A DNA stretch of 6,098 bases from Methylococcales bacterium (GCA_023146575.1 JAGLBU010000053.1:1-6098), one strand, 5' to 3'. Numbered from the stretch's first letter, positions 1-6,098 are shown. Notes: a model not told the origin generated them from the sequence alone. Program-made: numbers and translations.

Positions 1-1049
1 GCGATTTTGACAAGATCATCAGAGCGACCTAAATATTCAAAATAGCCATTTTTTTCAATGGAAAAGCGGTCATCTAATTGAACAGGGGTAAAAATATGTC
101 CGCCTTTGACAAAAAAAGATGATTGCTGTTGAGACAAGTTAATATCTTGATACAGTTTCCATTTTTTAGAGGCTGTTATTCGTCGTGACGCAAATGAGGA
201 AGTTTCGGTACTGCCATAAATTTCAAATAAAGGGGCGTTAAAATAACGTTCTATTTCAGTGGCTAAAGACAAAGAAAGTGGGGCAGTTGAGGATAAAATT
301 TTCTGAACAGGGTAGGGTTTATCGTTAATAGAAAGGCAAGTTTTTAAGTGTCGAGGGGTTGAAACAAGCATTGCTTTAGGGACGATTTTCAAGATTAGCT
401 GGATGTCTTGAGGATAAAAAGGATGGCTGTTATGCAAGCTAAGGCTTGAAAATAACACCCAAAACAAACACGACTCTATGCCATACATGTGTTGCATGGG
501 GATGGTTGAAACGAGGGTTAACGAGCTTTTTTGAAGCTCAAATTGTTTAAGTGCCAAAAAGGCGGCTTGTTGAAGCTCGCGCCATGTTTTGATTTGTGCT
601 TTAGGTTTTCCTGTTGACCCTGAGGTGAACATAATGCAAATAATTTTAAAAGGGTCGATTAAAGGATAGTCTCCTTCATCGCCTTCAAGATCATGCCAGT
701 CAATAATAATATCAGTTGATATTGCGGTTTCTTTATTATCAGCTAAACAATAATTATCTGGGTAATCTTTTAAAAGTTGAGTGAATGTGCCTGTGGTTTT
801 ATTGGGCGGTAATAAGGTAATTTGGTCTTTAAAAACGGCGGCTAGGTAGCCGACAATAAAAAAATAACGTTGCTGACAAAGATTAATCACGTATTTTTTA
901 GGCGGTAGTTTTTGACTTAAAACGAAAGCATCTTGTAATAGTTGAGCGCGAGTGATTATTTTACCCTTCTGAGTGATGCAAAAAGGGCGGTGAAGGTTGT
1001 CTTTTAAGAGCTTTGGTAACGAAATAAAATGCGCTGAATTGGGGTGCAA
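1..1049 (-). CDS. AMP-forming acyl/aryl-acid ligase (ANL superfamily), partial, C-terminus beyond left edge
   Basis: About 349 codons are open from the left edge back to a TTG at 1047-1049. The adenylate-forming family signatures appear in the right order: the P-loop-like FTSGSTGKPK at residues 141-150, PMQHMYGIE at about 184-192, the A5-type motif YGSTET at 278-283, and GRSDDLVKI at 341-349, which begins the hinge to the C-terminal domain. Such enzymes activate a carboxylate with ATP to an acyl-AMP and pass it to CoA or an acyl carrier protein. The final ~100 residues, including the catalytic lysine, lie outside the window. The QHMYGIE stretch recalls ligases of aryl-polyene/xanthomonadin clusters (ApeH-like), but this is from memory and no neighbouring cluster gene is visible. 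There is no ATG before residue 140; the in-frame TAA at 1062-1064 limits the start, so TTG at 1049 is the best choice although no Shine-Dalgarno precedes it. The general family is secure; substrate and exact start are not. Confidence 0.85.
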   Translation of the reverse strand, partial: MHPNSAHFISLPKLLKDNLHRPFCITQKGKIITRAQLLQDAFVLSQKLPPKKYVINLCQQRYFFIVGYLAAVFKDQITLLPPNKTTGTFTQLLKDYPDNYCLADNKETAISTDIIIDWHDLEGDEGDYPLIDPFKIICIMFTSGSTGKPKAQIKTWRELQQAAFLALKQFELQKSSLTLVSTIPMQHMYGIESCLFWVLFSSLSLHNSHPFYPQDIQLILKIVPKAMLVSTPRHLKTCLSINDKPYPVQKILSSTAPLSLSLATEIERYFNAPLFEIYGSTETSSFASRRITASKKWKLYQDINLSQQQSSFFVKGGHIFTPVQLDDRFSIEKNGYFEYLGRSDDLVKI

Positions 1050-1080
1050 TGTGAATAGGGATTAGTTTTAAGGGCTTGAA

Positions 1081-1110
1081 ATTGTAGTCGTTAATTTAAC
1101 TTCATTTCAA
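1081..1110 (-). promoter_or_regulatory. Candidate sigma70 promoter for the minus-strand ligase gene
   Basis: Read on the minus strand, TTGAAA (1105-1110) is followed after 18 bases by TACAAT (1081-1086). Each hexamer differs from consensus by one or two bases. Transcription would begin near 1074, only about 25 bases before the TTG proposed as start, which agrees with a start close to 1049. The rest of the 1050-1260 spacer shows no convincing complete promoter for accA. Confidence 0.45.
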
Positions 1111-1260
1111 GTATCAAACCGCATTTTTATGAATTTACGATAGAAAAATAAAAATGTTAGGCGGAATTTCGCTAAAATACAGCTTTCAAATCTTGCCGTG
1201 CGTTGAAAGTTTGGTTTTATCAAGGTACCGCGTTTTTTCACACTCTATAAATGTAGACTC

Positions 1261-2229
1261 ATGGATTTAAAATTTCTTGATTTTGAACAACCTATCGCCG
1301 AATTAGAAGCAAAAATAGAAGAATTACGTCGTGTAGAACGTGATAATGATCTTAATATTTCCGATGCGCTGAAAGAATTAGAAAATAAAAGCTTGGCGTT
1401 AACCGAATCTATTTTTAGCAATTTATCCGACTGGCAGATTTCACAATTATCACGGCATCCTAGTCGTCCTTACACCTTAGATTATATCCAACACATGTTT
1501 ACGGATTTTTGTGAGCTTCATGGTGATAGAATCTATGCCGATGATCCCGCGATTGTCTGTGGTTTAGCACGTTTAGAAGGGCAATCCGTGATGATTATTG
1601 GTCATCAAAAAGGACGTGATACTAAAGAAAAAATTCATCGAAATTTTGGAATGCCACGGCCTGAGGGTTATCGTAAGGCATTACGGGTGATGAAATTGGC
1701 CGAGCGTTTTAAATTACCTGTTTTGTGTTTTATTGACACCCCTGGGGCTTATCCTGGTATAGGGGCAGAAGAGCGTGGGCAAAGTGAAGCGATTGCGCGA
1801 AATTTGTTTGAAATGTCAACCTTAACGGTGCCGATTATTTGTACGGTGATTGGTGAAGGTGGTTCTGGTGGGGCTTTAGCGATTGGTGTGGGAGATCGGT
1901 TGATTATGTTGGAATACAGTACTTATTCGGTGATTTCCCCTGAAGGCTGTGCCTCTATTTTATGGAAAAGCGCTGATAAAGCTAAATTAGCGGCAGAGGC
2001 GATGGGAATTACCTCAGATAGAGTTCGGGAGCAAGGTTTTTTAGATGAAGTGGTGCGTGAACCTTTAGGCGGTGGTCACCGAGATTTTCAAAAAATAGCG
2101 TTGAGTTTACGAGAAAGCCTTATTCGACATTTAGACGTGCTTCAAACACAAGAAATGGAAACATTATTAGATAATCGCTACCAGCGTATGATGCAATTTG
2201 GAGTTTTTACAGAAGATGTTGCAAAATAA
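1261..2229 (+). CDS. accA: Acetyl-CoA carboxylase carboxyltransferase subunit alpha
   Basis: AccA pairs with AccD to form the carboxyltransferase that moves CO2 from biotinylated AccB to acetyl-CoA, giving malonyl-CoA in the committed step of fatty acid synthesis. The 322 residues match the usual length (319 in E. coli) and the protein is collinear with it from [15 protein letters not shown] (residues 5-19) to NRYQRMM (305-311). Conserved blocks include MIIGHQKGR (111-119), [14 protein letters not shown] (127-140), [20 protein letters not shown] (157-176) and the glycine-rich oxyanion segment [12 protein letters not shown] (198-209), then [16 protein letters not shown] (226-241). The ATG gives the expected N-terminus and no other in-frame start lies just upstream. 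No Shine-Dalgarno is visible; TATAAA sits at 1246-1251, only nine bases before the ATG. The flanking genes are not the dnaE-type neighbours seen in E. coli, and accD is absent from the window. Identification is secure. Confidence 0.98.
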   Translation: MDLKFLDFEQPIAELEAKIEELRRVERDNDLNISDALKELENKSLALTESIFSNLSDWQISQLSRHPSRPYTLDYIQHMFTDFCELHGDRIYADDPAIVCGLARLEGQSVMIIGHQKGRDTKEKIHRNFGMPRPEGYRKALRVMKLAERFKLPVLCFIDTPGAYPGIGAEERGQSEAIARNLFEMSTLTVPIICTVIGEGGSGGALAIGVGDRLIMLEYSTYSVISPEGCASILWKSADKAKLAAEAMGITSDRVREQGFLDEVVREPLGGGHRDFQKIALSLRESLIRHLDVLQTQEMETLLDNRYQRMMQFGVFTEDVAK

Positions 2230-2231
2230 AG

Positions 2232-2260
2232 TTGGCATAAAATTTCATTGGGGCTATGTT
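2232..2260 (+). promoter_or_regulatory. Candidate sigma70 promoter between accA and the cNMP-fold/rhodanese gene
   Basis: TTGGCA (2232-2237, five of six consensus bases) is followed after 17 bases by TATGTT (2255-2260, four of six). The predicted start near 2267 would give a leader of about 36 bases before the ATG at 2303. There is no obvious hairpin with a T-run after accA, so read-through from accA is also possible. Confidence 0.4.
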
Positions 2261-2302
2261 AGTAATAATATATTCCATTCACTTTTAGATTCTTGTATTT
2301 AA

Positions 2303-3610
2303 ATGTCTATAAAGATTGATTCTCCTGATGGCGGTATGATTCGCCAAATGATTCCGTTTTCAACCATGTCGAATCATATTTTTAGAGTGATTTGCCGCAA
2401 AATTGTAATTGAAACGGTTGAAGACGGTGGGTGTCTTTTTAAACGTGGCGACAGTCATAATGAGTTAATTTATTTATTAGAAGGCTCGGTTTCTCTAGAG
2501 GCCGGCGAGTTAAAACTTGAAATGATTACCGCAGGCTCTGAGTCGGCAAAATTTGCGGTAGCGCATCAACTGCCCCGAAAAATTGATGCTTTCGCGCAAG
2601 GGGATGTGCGTTTTTTGCGCTTGGATGCGGTGTTTATTACTTCCATAGACACCAAAGATGCCGAAAAAAAAGCCTATTATGAAATTCAAAAAGCTAAAAA
2701 AGCCGATAGTGAAGATTGTAAATCAACCTTGTTTATGATTCCCGTTATTCGTGCTTTATCCCCTATTTATCTTCGAAAAATTTCAGAAGCATTAGAAGAA
2801 ATTAGCGTGGAGAAGGATGAGATTGTGATTGAACAAGGGGGAATAGGGCAGTATTTTTATCTTATTAAAAAAGGTGAATGTTTAGTTTCGTATAAATCTT
2901 CAGAGCATGCAAAATCCATCAAAGTCGAAAAGCTCGATGTGTGGAATACTTTTGGTGATATGGCAATGATTTTAGGCGAGCCGTATGCTGAAACAATCAC
3001 GGCATTATTTAATATGCAATTGTTACAGATTCGGAAAGATAAATTTTTAAAATTGATTAAAGAGCCATCATTAACCTTTATTGATTTTATTGAATTGGAA
3101 TTATGGCAAGATAAAGGTGCTGTATTATTAGATATTCGTTCCGTTGATGAATACGACGACTTGCACCTACCAACCGCACTCAATGTACCATTGTTTAGTT
3201 TGGGGATGCATTTACGATTATTAGCTAAAAATCAGCATTATATTATTGTTTGTGAAGATGGTAAGGCAAGTGAAGCAGCCGCTTTTTTGATGAAAAAGCA
3301 TGGCTTTGATGTGAAGATTATACGAAATGGCTTAAATTATGTGCCAAGAGGTGTTTTACTTGGAGTCAATCAGGCGGCAAGTAATAATATCCAGCTTGAG
3401 CGTTCATTTGTGGAAAATTTACAATTAATTAACCCTGACACGTTGCTTGATTCAGATGATATTAACGATGTTTTAAGAGATGATAATAGAACCTTAAAAC
3501 AAAAGTTAACGCATCTTAAAGCCCAATTTGTCACCATTGAAAATGAAAAAAGGGAATTGGAACGAAGTTTGGGGAGTCTGTCGAGGCGTATAAAACACTC
3601 GGAAGGATAA
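2303..3610 (+). CDS. Cyclic-nucleotide-binding-fold / rhodanese protein with C-terminal coiled coil
   Basis: No experimentally named homologue is recognised. Residues ~14-115 look like a weak, degenerate cyclic-nucleotide-binding (CNMP) beta-roll (FKRGDSHNELIYLLEGSVSL at 46-65). Residues ~143-255 form a clearer one, with VIEQGGIGQYFYLIKKGECL at 175-194 and the phosphate-binding-cassette position FGDMAMILGEPYAETITA at 217-234. In that cassette the usual Glu is Asp219 and the usual ligand-binding Arg is Tyr228, so nucleotide binding is doubtful. Residues ~262-350 are a rhodanese domain (VLLDIRSVDEYDDLHLPTALNVP at 274-296) with Cys317 in the loop CEDGKAS, so sulfur-transfer chemistry remains possible. 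Residues ~385-432 are charged and heptad-like, probably a coiled coil. There is no DNA-binding helix-turn-helix, signal peptide or membrane segment, suggesting a cytoplasmic sensor or scaffold. The start is uncertain: ATG 2303 has no Shine-Dalgarno, and Met12 (ATG 2336) follows a GGCGG-like stretch. Domain calls are firm for the second CNMP fold and the rhodanese; function is unknown. Confidence 0.85.
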   Translation: MSIKIDSPDGGMIRQMIPFSTMSNHIFRVICRKIVIETVEDGGCLFKRGDSHNELIYLLEGSVSLEAGELKLEMITAGSESAKFAVAHQLPRKIDAFAQGDVRFLRLDAVFITSIDTKDAEKKAYYEIQKAKKADSEDCKSTLFMIPVIRALSPIYLRKISEALEEISVEKDEIVIEQGGIGQYFYLIKKGECLVSYKSSEHAKSIKVEKLDVWNTFGDMAMILGEPYAETITALFNMQLLQIRKDKFLKLIKEPSLTFIDFIELELWQDKGAVLLDIRSVDEYDDLHLPTALNVPLFSLGMHLRLLAKNQHYIIVCEDGKASEAAAFLMKKHGFDVKIIRNGLNYVPRGVLLGVNQAASNNIQLERSFVENLQLINPDTLLDSDDINDVLRDDNRTLKQKLTHLKAQFVTIENEKRELERSLGSLSRRIKHSEG

Positions 3611-3626
3611 AAGGCAAGCGGAAATC

Positions 3627-3660
3627 TGCGAAACCACACCCTTGAGGCTATGGTTTTGCA
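3627..3660. terminator. Hairpin between convergent genes, possible terminator
   Basis: TGCGAAACCA (3627-3636) can pair with TGGTTTTGCA (3651-3660) to give a 10-bp stem containing one G-U pair on the plus-strand RNA. A small inner CC/GG pairing is possible in the 14-base loop. It begins 17 bases after the stop codon at 3610 and lies before the end of rpmG on the other strand. No T-run follows on either strand, so intrinsic termination is not assured. In minus-strand RNA the G-U pair becomes an A-C mismatch, making the plus direction slightly more favourable. Confidence 0.4.
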
Positions 3661-3685
3661 ATATCTAAACACTAATGAATCAAGA

Positions 3686-3841
3686 TTATTTAATTTTGGC
3701 TTCTTTGTACATAACGTGTTTACGCACAACAGGGTCATACTTTTTTATTTCCATTTTTTCAGGCATGGTGCGTTTATTTTTAGTGGTGGTATAAAAATGA
3801 CCTGTTTTTGCAGATGAAACTAATTTGATTTTATCGCGCAT
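3686..3841 (-). CDS. rpmG: 50S ribosomal protein L33
   Basis: The 51-codon reading frame encodes a small basic protein with the L33 signatures [20 protein letters not shown] (residues 6-25) and [19 protein letters not shown] (33-51), ending in the usual bacterial C-terminus. Length matches the 51-residue Pseudomonas form. L33 is a peripheral protein of the large ribosomal subunit near the E site. It has no cysteines, so it is the zinc-independent (C-minus) type. The ATG at 3839-3841 is preceded by AAGGAG eight bases upstream. It lies 12 bases after rpmB, in the conserved rpmB-rpmG order, and is convergent with the gene ending at 3610. Identification is secure. Confidence 0.97.
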   Translation of the reverse strand: MRDKIKLVSSAKTGHFYTTTKNKRTMPEKMEIKKYDPVVRKHVMYKEAKIK

Positions 3842-3849
3842 GATGTAAA

Positions 3850-3855
3850 CTCCTT
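3850..3855 (-). promoter_or_regulatory. Shine-Dalgarno of rpmG overlapping the rpmB stop codon
   Basis: On the minus strand AAGGAG occupies 3855-3850 with eight bases before the rpmG ATG. Its first two A bases are the last two bases of the rpmB TAA stop (3854-3856). Ribosomes terminating on rpmB therefore sit on the rpmG initiation signal, an arrangement that fits coupled translation of L28 and L33. Confidence 0.7.
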
Positions 3856-4090
3856 AGACTTTTTCGCCGCGTTTGCGGATATCAATTAAAACGGTATCAA
3901 TGCCTTTTTTATCAATGATACGCATTCCTTTGGCTGAAATTTTTAAACGCACCCAACGATTTTCACTTTCAACCCAAAATTTATGTTGGTGCAAATTCGG
4001 GTTAAAACGACGTTTTGTTTTATTGTGTGCATGTGATACGTTATTACCGCTCACAGGACGTTTTCCTGTAACTTGACATATTCTGGACAT
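3854..4090 (-). CDS. rpmB: 50S ribosomal protein L28
   Basis: The 78-residue product has the length of E. coli L28 and matches it throughout: [20 protein letters not shown] at residues 1-20, [18 protein letters not shown] around 25-42, and [18 protein letters not shown] around 51-68, ending RKRGEKV. L28 is a large-subunit ribosomal protein. An in-frame ATG lies 11 codons upstream (at 4123), but the start at 4090 is preferred because it gives the canonical MSR N-terminus and is preceded by AGAGGT (4095-4100). It is C-minus, with only one cysteine (Cys5). It is the first gene of the rpmB-rpmG operon and diverges from gshB across 144 bases. Identification is secure. Confidence 0.98.
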   Translation of the reverse strand: MSRICQVTGKRPVSGNNVSHAHNKTKRRFNPNLHQHKFWVESENRWVRLKISAKGMRIIDKKGIDTVLIDIRKRGEKV

Positions 4091-4094
4091 GATG

Positions 4095-4100
4095 ACCTCT
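4095..4100 (-). promoter_or_regulatory. Shine-Dalgarno that fixes the rpmB start
   Basis: AGAGGT on the minus strand, about five bases (from GAGG) before the ATG at 4090, supports that start over the in-frame ATG at 4123, which would lie upstream of this site. Confidence 0.65.
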
Positions 4101-4136
4101 TTTATGGATGTGCCGTGATTCAAAAGTTAGCCGCCC

Positions 4137-4165
4137 TTTATACCAAAAAATCTTTTTTAGGTAAA
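4137..4165 (-). promoter_or_regulatory. Probable rpmBG promoter with GC-rich discriminator
   Basis: On the minus strand TTTACC (4160-4165) is followed after exactly 17 bases by TATAAA (4137-4142). The bases just after the -10 box are GGGCGGC, a sharply GC-rich discriminator in an AT-rich region. Such discriminators are known at ribosomal promoters under ppGpp/DksA (stringent) control; applying that here is inference. The start would be near 4129-4130, giving a leader of about 40 bases to the rpmB ATG at 4090. Confidence 0.6.
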
Positions 4166-4185
4166 CTATAAAACTGAAATAGTTT
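4163..4185. repeat. Inverted repeat in the rpmB/gshB divergent spacer
   Basis: AAACTAT (4163-4169) and ATAGTTT (4179-4185) are perfect 7-base inverted arms around a 9-base centre. The left arm overlaps the proposed rpmB -35 box. A second, perfect 10-base palindrome AACGATCGTT lies at 4199-4208, nearer to gshB. Either could be an operator, but short AT-rich repeats arise easily by chance. Confidence 0.3.
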
Positions 4186-4234
4186 TAAAAAAGATAACAA
4201 CGATCGTTCTATTTTTCAATTCTATGGATTTTAC

Positions 4235-5182
4235 ATGACACTTAAATTCGGAATGGTGATGGATTCCATCGACCGCGTTAATATCAATAAAGACACCAGT
4301 TTTGCCATGTTGTTAGCGGCGCAAAAACGAGGCTGGCACTTGTATTATATGGAATTAAACGATTTGTTTTTACGAAATGGTCAGGCCTTTGCCAGAATAC
4401 GATTGATAACGGTGGAACGGGCGAGTGTATTTTATCAGGTCATTGAAGAAAAAACCTTAGCTTTGGCAGAACTTGATGTCATCATCATGCGTAAAGACCC
4501 GCCCTTTAATCAAGAATATATTTATGCGACTTATTTGTTAGAACAAGCAGAGCGTGCAGGCTGTTATATAGTGAATAAACCCCAGTCTTTGCGTGATGCC
4601 AATGAAAAATTATTTACCGCGTGGTTTCCTGAATGTTGTACGGATACGCTTGTTACTCGGAATCATGGCAGAATTAAAGATTTTTTAGTCGAACATCAGC
4701 AGATTATTTTAAAACCATTAGATGGTATGGGTGGGGCTTCTATTTTTCATTTGAAAATAGGTGATCCTAATTTAGCCGTTATTTTAGAAACCATGACGGC
4801 ACATGAAAGCTGTTATGTGATGGCGCAAAAATATTTACCTGAAATTAAAGCAGGGGATAAGCGTATTTTATTGATTAATGGCGAGCCTGTGCCTTATGCA
4901 CTGGCAAGAATTCCTGCGATAGGTGAAACACGGGGAAATTTAGCCGCAGGTGGCAGGGCAAAAGCGCAACCTTTATCGCCACGAGATTTATGGATTGCCG
5001 AACAAGTGGGCGAAACCTTAAAGCAAAAAGGCCTTGTTTTTGTGGGGTTAGATGTTATTGGCGATTTTATCACTGAAATTAATGTCACCAGCCCTACCTG
5101 CGTGCAAGAATTAGATCGAGCTTATAATCTAGATATTGCAGGTCAACTGATGGATCATATTGAGCAAACCATATCGTTGTAA
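4235..5182 (+). CDS. gshB: Glutathione synthetase
   Basis: GshB is the cytosolic ATP-grasp ligase that joins gamma-glutamylcysteine and glycine to make glutathione. The 315 residues agree with the ~316 of E. coli. The N-terminal domain has FGMVMDSIDRVNINKDTSFA (residues 5-24) and IIMRKDPPFN (83-92). The ATP-grasp part shows the nucleotide-binding ILKPLDGMGGASIF (158-171), GDKRILLINGEP (207-218), the glycine-rich RGNLAAGG (233-240), FVGLDVIG (269-276) and the metal-binding EINVTSPT (281-288). The ATG is preceded by GGA at about six bases, a weak Shine-Dalgarno, and gives the normal N-terminus. It diverges from rpmB and is followed after five bases by a TonB-family gene, so the two are probably cotranscribed. 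I find no confident promoter of its own in 4166-4234. Identification is secure; no key motif is missing. Confidence 0.98.
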   Translation: MTLKFGMVMDSIDRVNINKDTSFAMLLAAQKRGWHLYYMELNDLFLRNGQAFARIRLITVERASVFYQVIEEKTLALAELDVIIMRKDPPFNQEYIYATYLLEQAERAGCYIVNKPQSLRDANEKLFTAWFPECCTDTLVTRNHGRIKDFLVEHQQIILKPLDGMGGASIFHLKIGDPNLAVILETMTAHESCYVMAQKYLPEIKAGDKRILLINGEPVPYALARIPAIGETRGNLAAGGRAKAQPLSPRDLWIAEQVGETLKQKGLVFVGLDVIGDFITEINVTSPTCVQELDRAYNLDIAGQLMDHIEQTISL

Positions 5183-5187
5183 AGCCC

Positions 5188-6098
5188 ATGACAGAGTCGC
5201 TTTCTAATCCTTATTTACAGGAAGAGCCCACAGAATTTCAACCAAATTCGATTAAGCTTTGGGTTTTTATTGCCGCTTTATTTCATGCTCTATTATTACT
5301 AGGGGTTAATTTTGCTAGCCCAGAATCTAAAAAAATCACCAAAGCCATTGAAATTACGGTAGTGAATTCGGCGGTACGAAAAGCTCCTAAAGATGCACAT
5401 TATTTGGCACAGGAAAATCAAATTGGTGCAGGACTTAAAAAAGAAAAACCCAAACCTAATCAACAACAAATTCCTGAAATTGGTGCTAAATCCCCTGTGA
5501 TAGGCGATGTTACTCGCCCTGAAATAGTGGAAAAAACCACACCTGCTTCTCAGCGCCTGCTGACACAAACTGAAAAATCTCAAACTGAAGCGGTTATCCC
5601 AAAAAAAATAGCTGAAAAAGCCATTACTGAACAGACAAAACTATCGGTTAAAGTACTGGAAAAAAAGATTGCGCAGTTGGGTGAACGTATTAAACATTAT
5701 AAAAAAAGTGCTGAAAAAACCGAGATTAAATTTATTAACTCCATTAGTGCGCATAAACATTTTGCGGCGGATTATATACGCGACTGGGAGCGAAAAATTG
5801 AGGATGCGGGGAATCTTCATTATCCTGAAGTGGCGCAAGAAAAAGGCTTTACAGGAATATTATCAATGGATGTGGGTATTCGAGCCGATGGTTCGCTTTA
5901 TAATATCCGTATTGTCGAATCTTCTGGTAATGAAGCATTAGATGAGGCGGCAATACAAATTGTTGAGAGGAGTGCGCCATTTTCCCCCCTACCAAAATCA
6001 ACGGCACAACAAACGGATGTTTTAGCAATTCGGCGTGTGTGGCATTTTTCGGATGAATTAGGTTTACAATCAGAGCCAGCAAAGGAACAAGAGTTACA
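5188..6098 (+). CDS. TonB-family energy transducer, partial, C-terminus beyond right edge
   Basis: The frame opens with ATG at 5188 and stays open for 303 codons to the window end. It has a short cytoplasmic N-terminus, one membrane segment at about residues 23-42 (WVFIAALFHALLLLGV, including His33, reminiscent of the functionally important His in the TonB helix), a long charged periplasmic linker with a modest Lys/Pro-rich patch (84-96), a probable helical stretch at ~150-205, and a TonB C-terminal domain at ~198-288. The last contains RDWERKIEDAGNLHYPEVA (198-216), GILSMDVGIRADGSLYNIRI (223-242), VESSGNEALDEAA (243-255) and, near the end, RRVWHF. TonB proteins carry proton-motive energy from ExbB/ExbD to outer-membrane partners. 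The gene lies five bases after gshB, the position of tonB3 (PA0406) in Pseudomonas aeruginosa, which has been linked to type IV pilus function; equivalence here is inference. The Shine-Dalgarno is weak (AAAG). The family call is firm; only a few C-terminal residues are likely missing. Confidence 0.9.
   Translation, partial: MTESLSNPYLQEEPTEFQPNSIKLWVFIAALFHALLLLGVNFASPESKKITKAIEITVVNSAVRKAPKDAHYLAQENQIGAGLKKEKPKPNQQQIPEIGAKSPVIGDVTRPEIVEKTTPASQRLLTQTEKSQTEAVIPKKIAEKAITEQTKLSVKVLEKKIAQLGERIKHYKKSAEKTEIKFINSISAHKHFAADYIRDWERKIEDAGNLHYPEVAQEKGFTGILSMDVGIRADGSLYNIRIVESSGNEALDEAAIQIVERSAPFSPLPKSTAQQTDVLAIRRVWHFSDELGLQSEPAKEQEL

Noticed and set aside
1203..1231. TTGAAA at 1203-1208 as an accA -35 box
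   Set aside because: The hexamer at 17 bases is TACCGC, a poor -10, so a promoter could not be supported here.
2857..3183. 108-codon minus-strand reading frame within the CNMP/rhodanese gene
   Set aside because: It is antisense to a well-supported coding region and its serine/asparagine-rich translation resembles no family.
3370..3738. 122-codon minus-strand reading frame
   Set aside because: It overlaps the end of the CNMP/rhodanese gene and the L33 gene in a different frame, and its translation has no recognisable domain; it is a shadow.
3873..4076. 67-codon plus-strand reading frame
   Set aside because: It is antisense to rpmB, whose L28 product is unambiguous.
4091..4123. An 11-residue N-terminal extension of L28 from the ATG at 4123
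   Set aside because: The canonical L28 begins MSR at 4090, with a Shine-Dalgarno at 4095-4100; the extension lies in the leader close to the predicted transcription start.
5299..6082. Several reading frames of 65-94 codons on both strands after 5299
   Set aside because: All overlap the TonB-family frame, which has a membrane helix and a recognisable C-terminal domain; the others have none.

Overview
The window is AT-rich and carries ordinary bacterial chromosomal genes. AccA, GshB, L28 and L33 are all of clear gammaproteobacterial type; from memory they resemble the E. coli and Pseudomonas proteins closely along their length. The low GC, together with a cyclic-nucleotide-fold/rhodanese protein and a gshB-tonB pair, would suit a Methylococcales or Thiotrichales-like gammaproteobacterium. 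That placement is inference only.

Layout. Positions 1-1049 (minus strand) hold the N-terminal three quarters of an AMP-forming acyl/aryl ligase that runs off the left edge. A 211-bp divergent spacer separates it from accA (1261-2229, plus). Next on the plus strand is a 435-residue protein (2303-3610) that joins a degenerate and a recognisable cyclic-nucleotide-binding fold, a rhodanese domain and a C-terminal coiled coil. It converges on the minus-strand rpmB-rpmG operon (4090 to 3686), with a hairpin in the 75-bp gap. The rpmB promoter region is shared with the divergent gshB (4235-5182). Five bases after gshB comes a TonB-family gene (5188 onward) that is cut by the right edge.

How the genes relate. 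AccA makes malonyl-CoA for fatty acid synthesis together with AccB, AccC and AccD, none of which is here. The ligase activates a carboxylic acid and may feed a polyene or lipid pathway, but its neighbours lie outside the window. L28 and L33 belong to the large ribosomal subunit. GshB completes glutathione synthesis. The TonB-like protein is an inner-membrane energy transducer, in the position that TonB3 occupies after gshB in Pseudomonas. The cyclic-nucleotide-fold/rhodanese protein is the least explained gene.

I see no mobile element, CRISPR array, tRNA or rRNA gene, and no clearly new multi-gene system. The points most worth checking are the chimeric 435-residue protein, the absence of Shine-Dalgarno sequences at three starts, and the regulatory sequence around rpmB/gshB.
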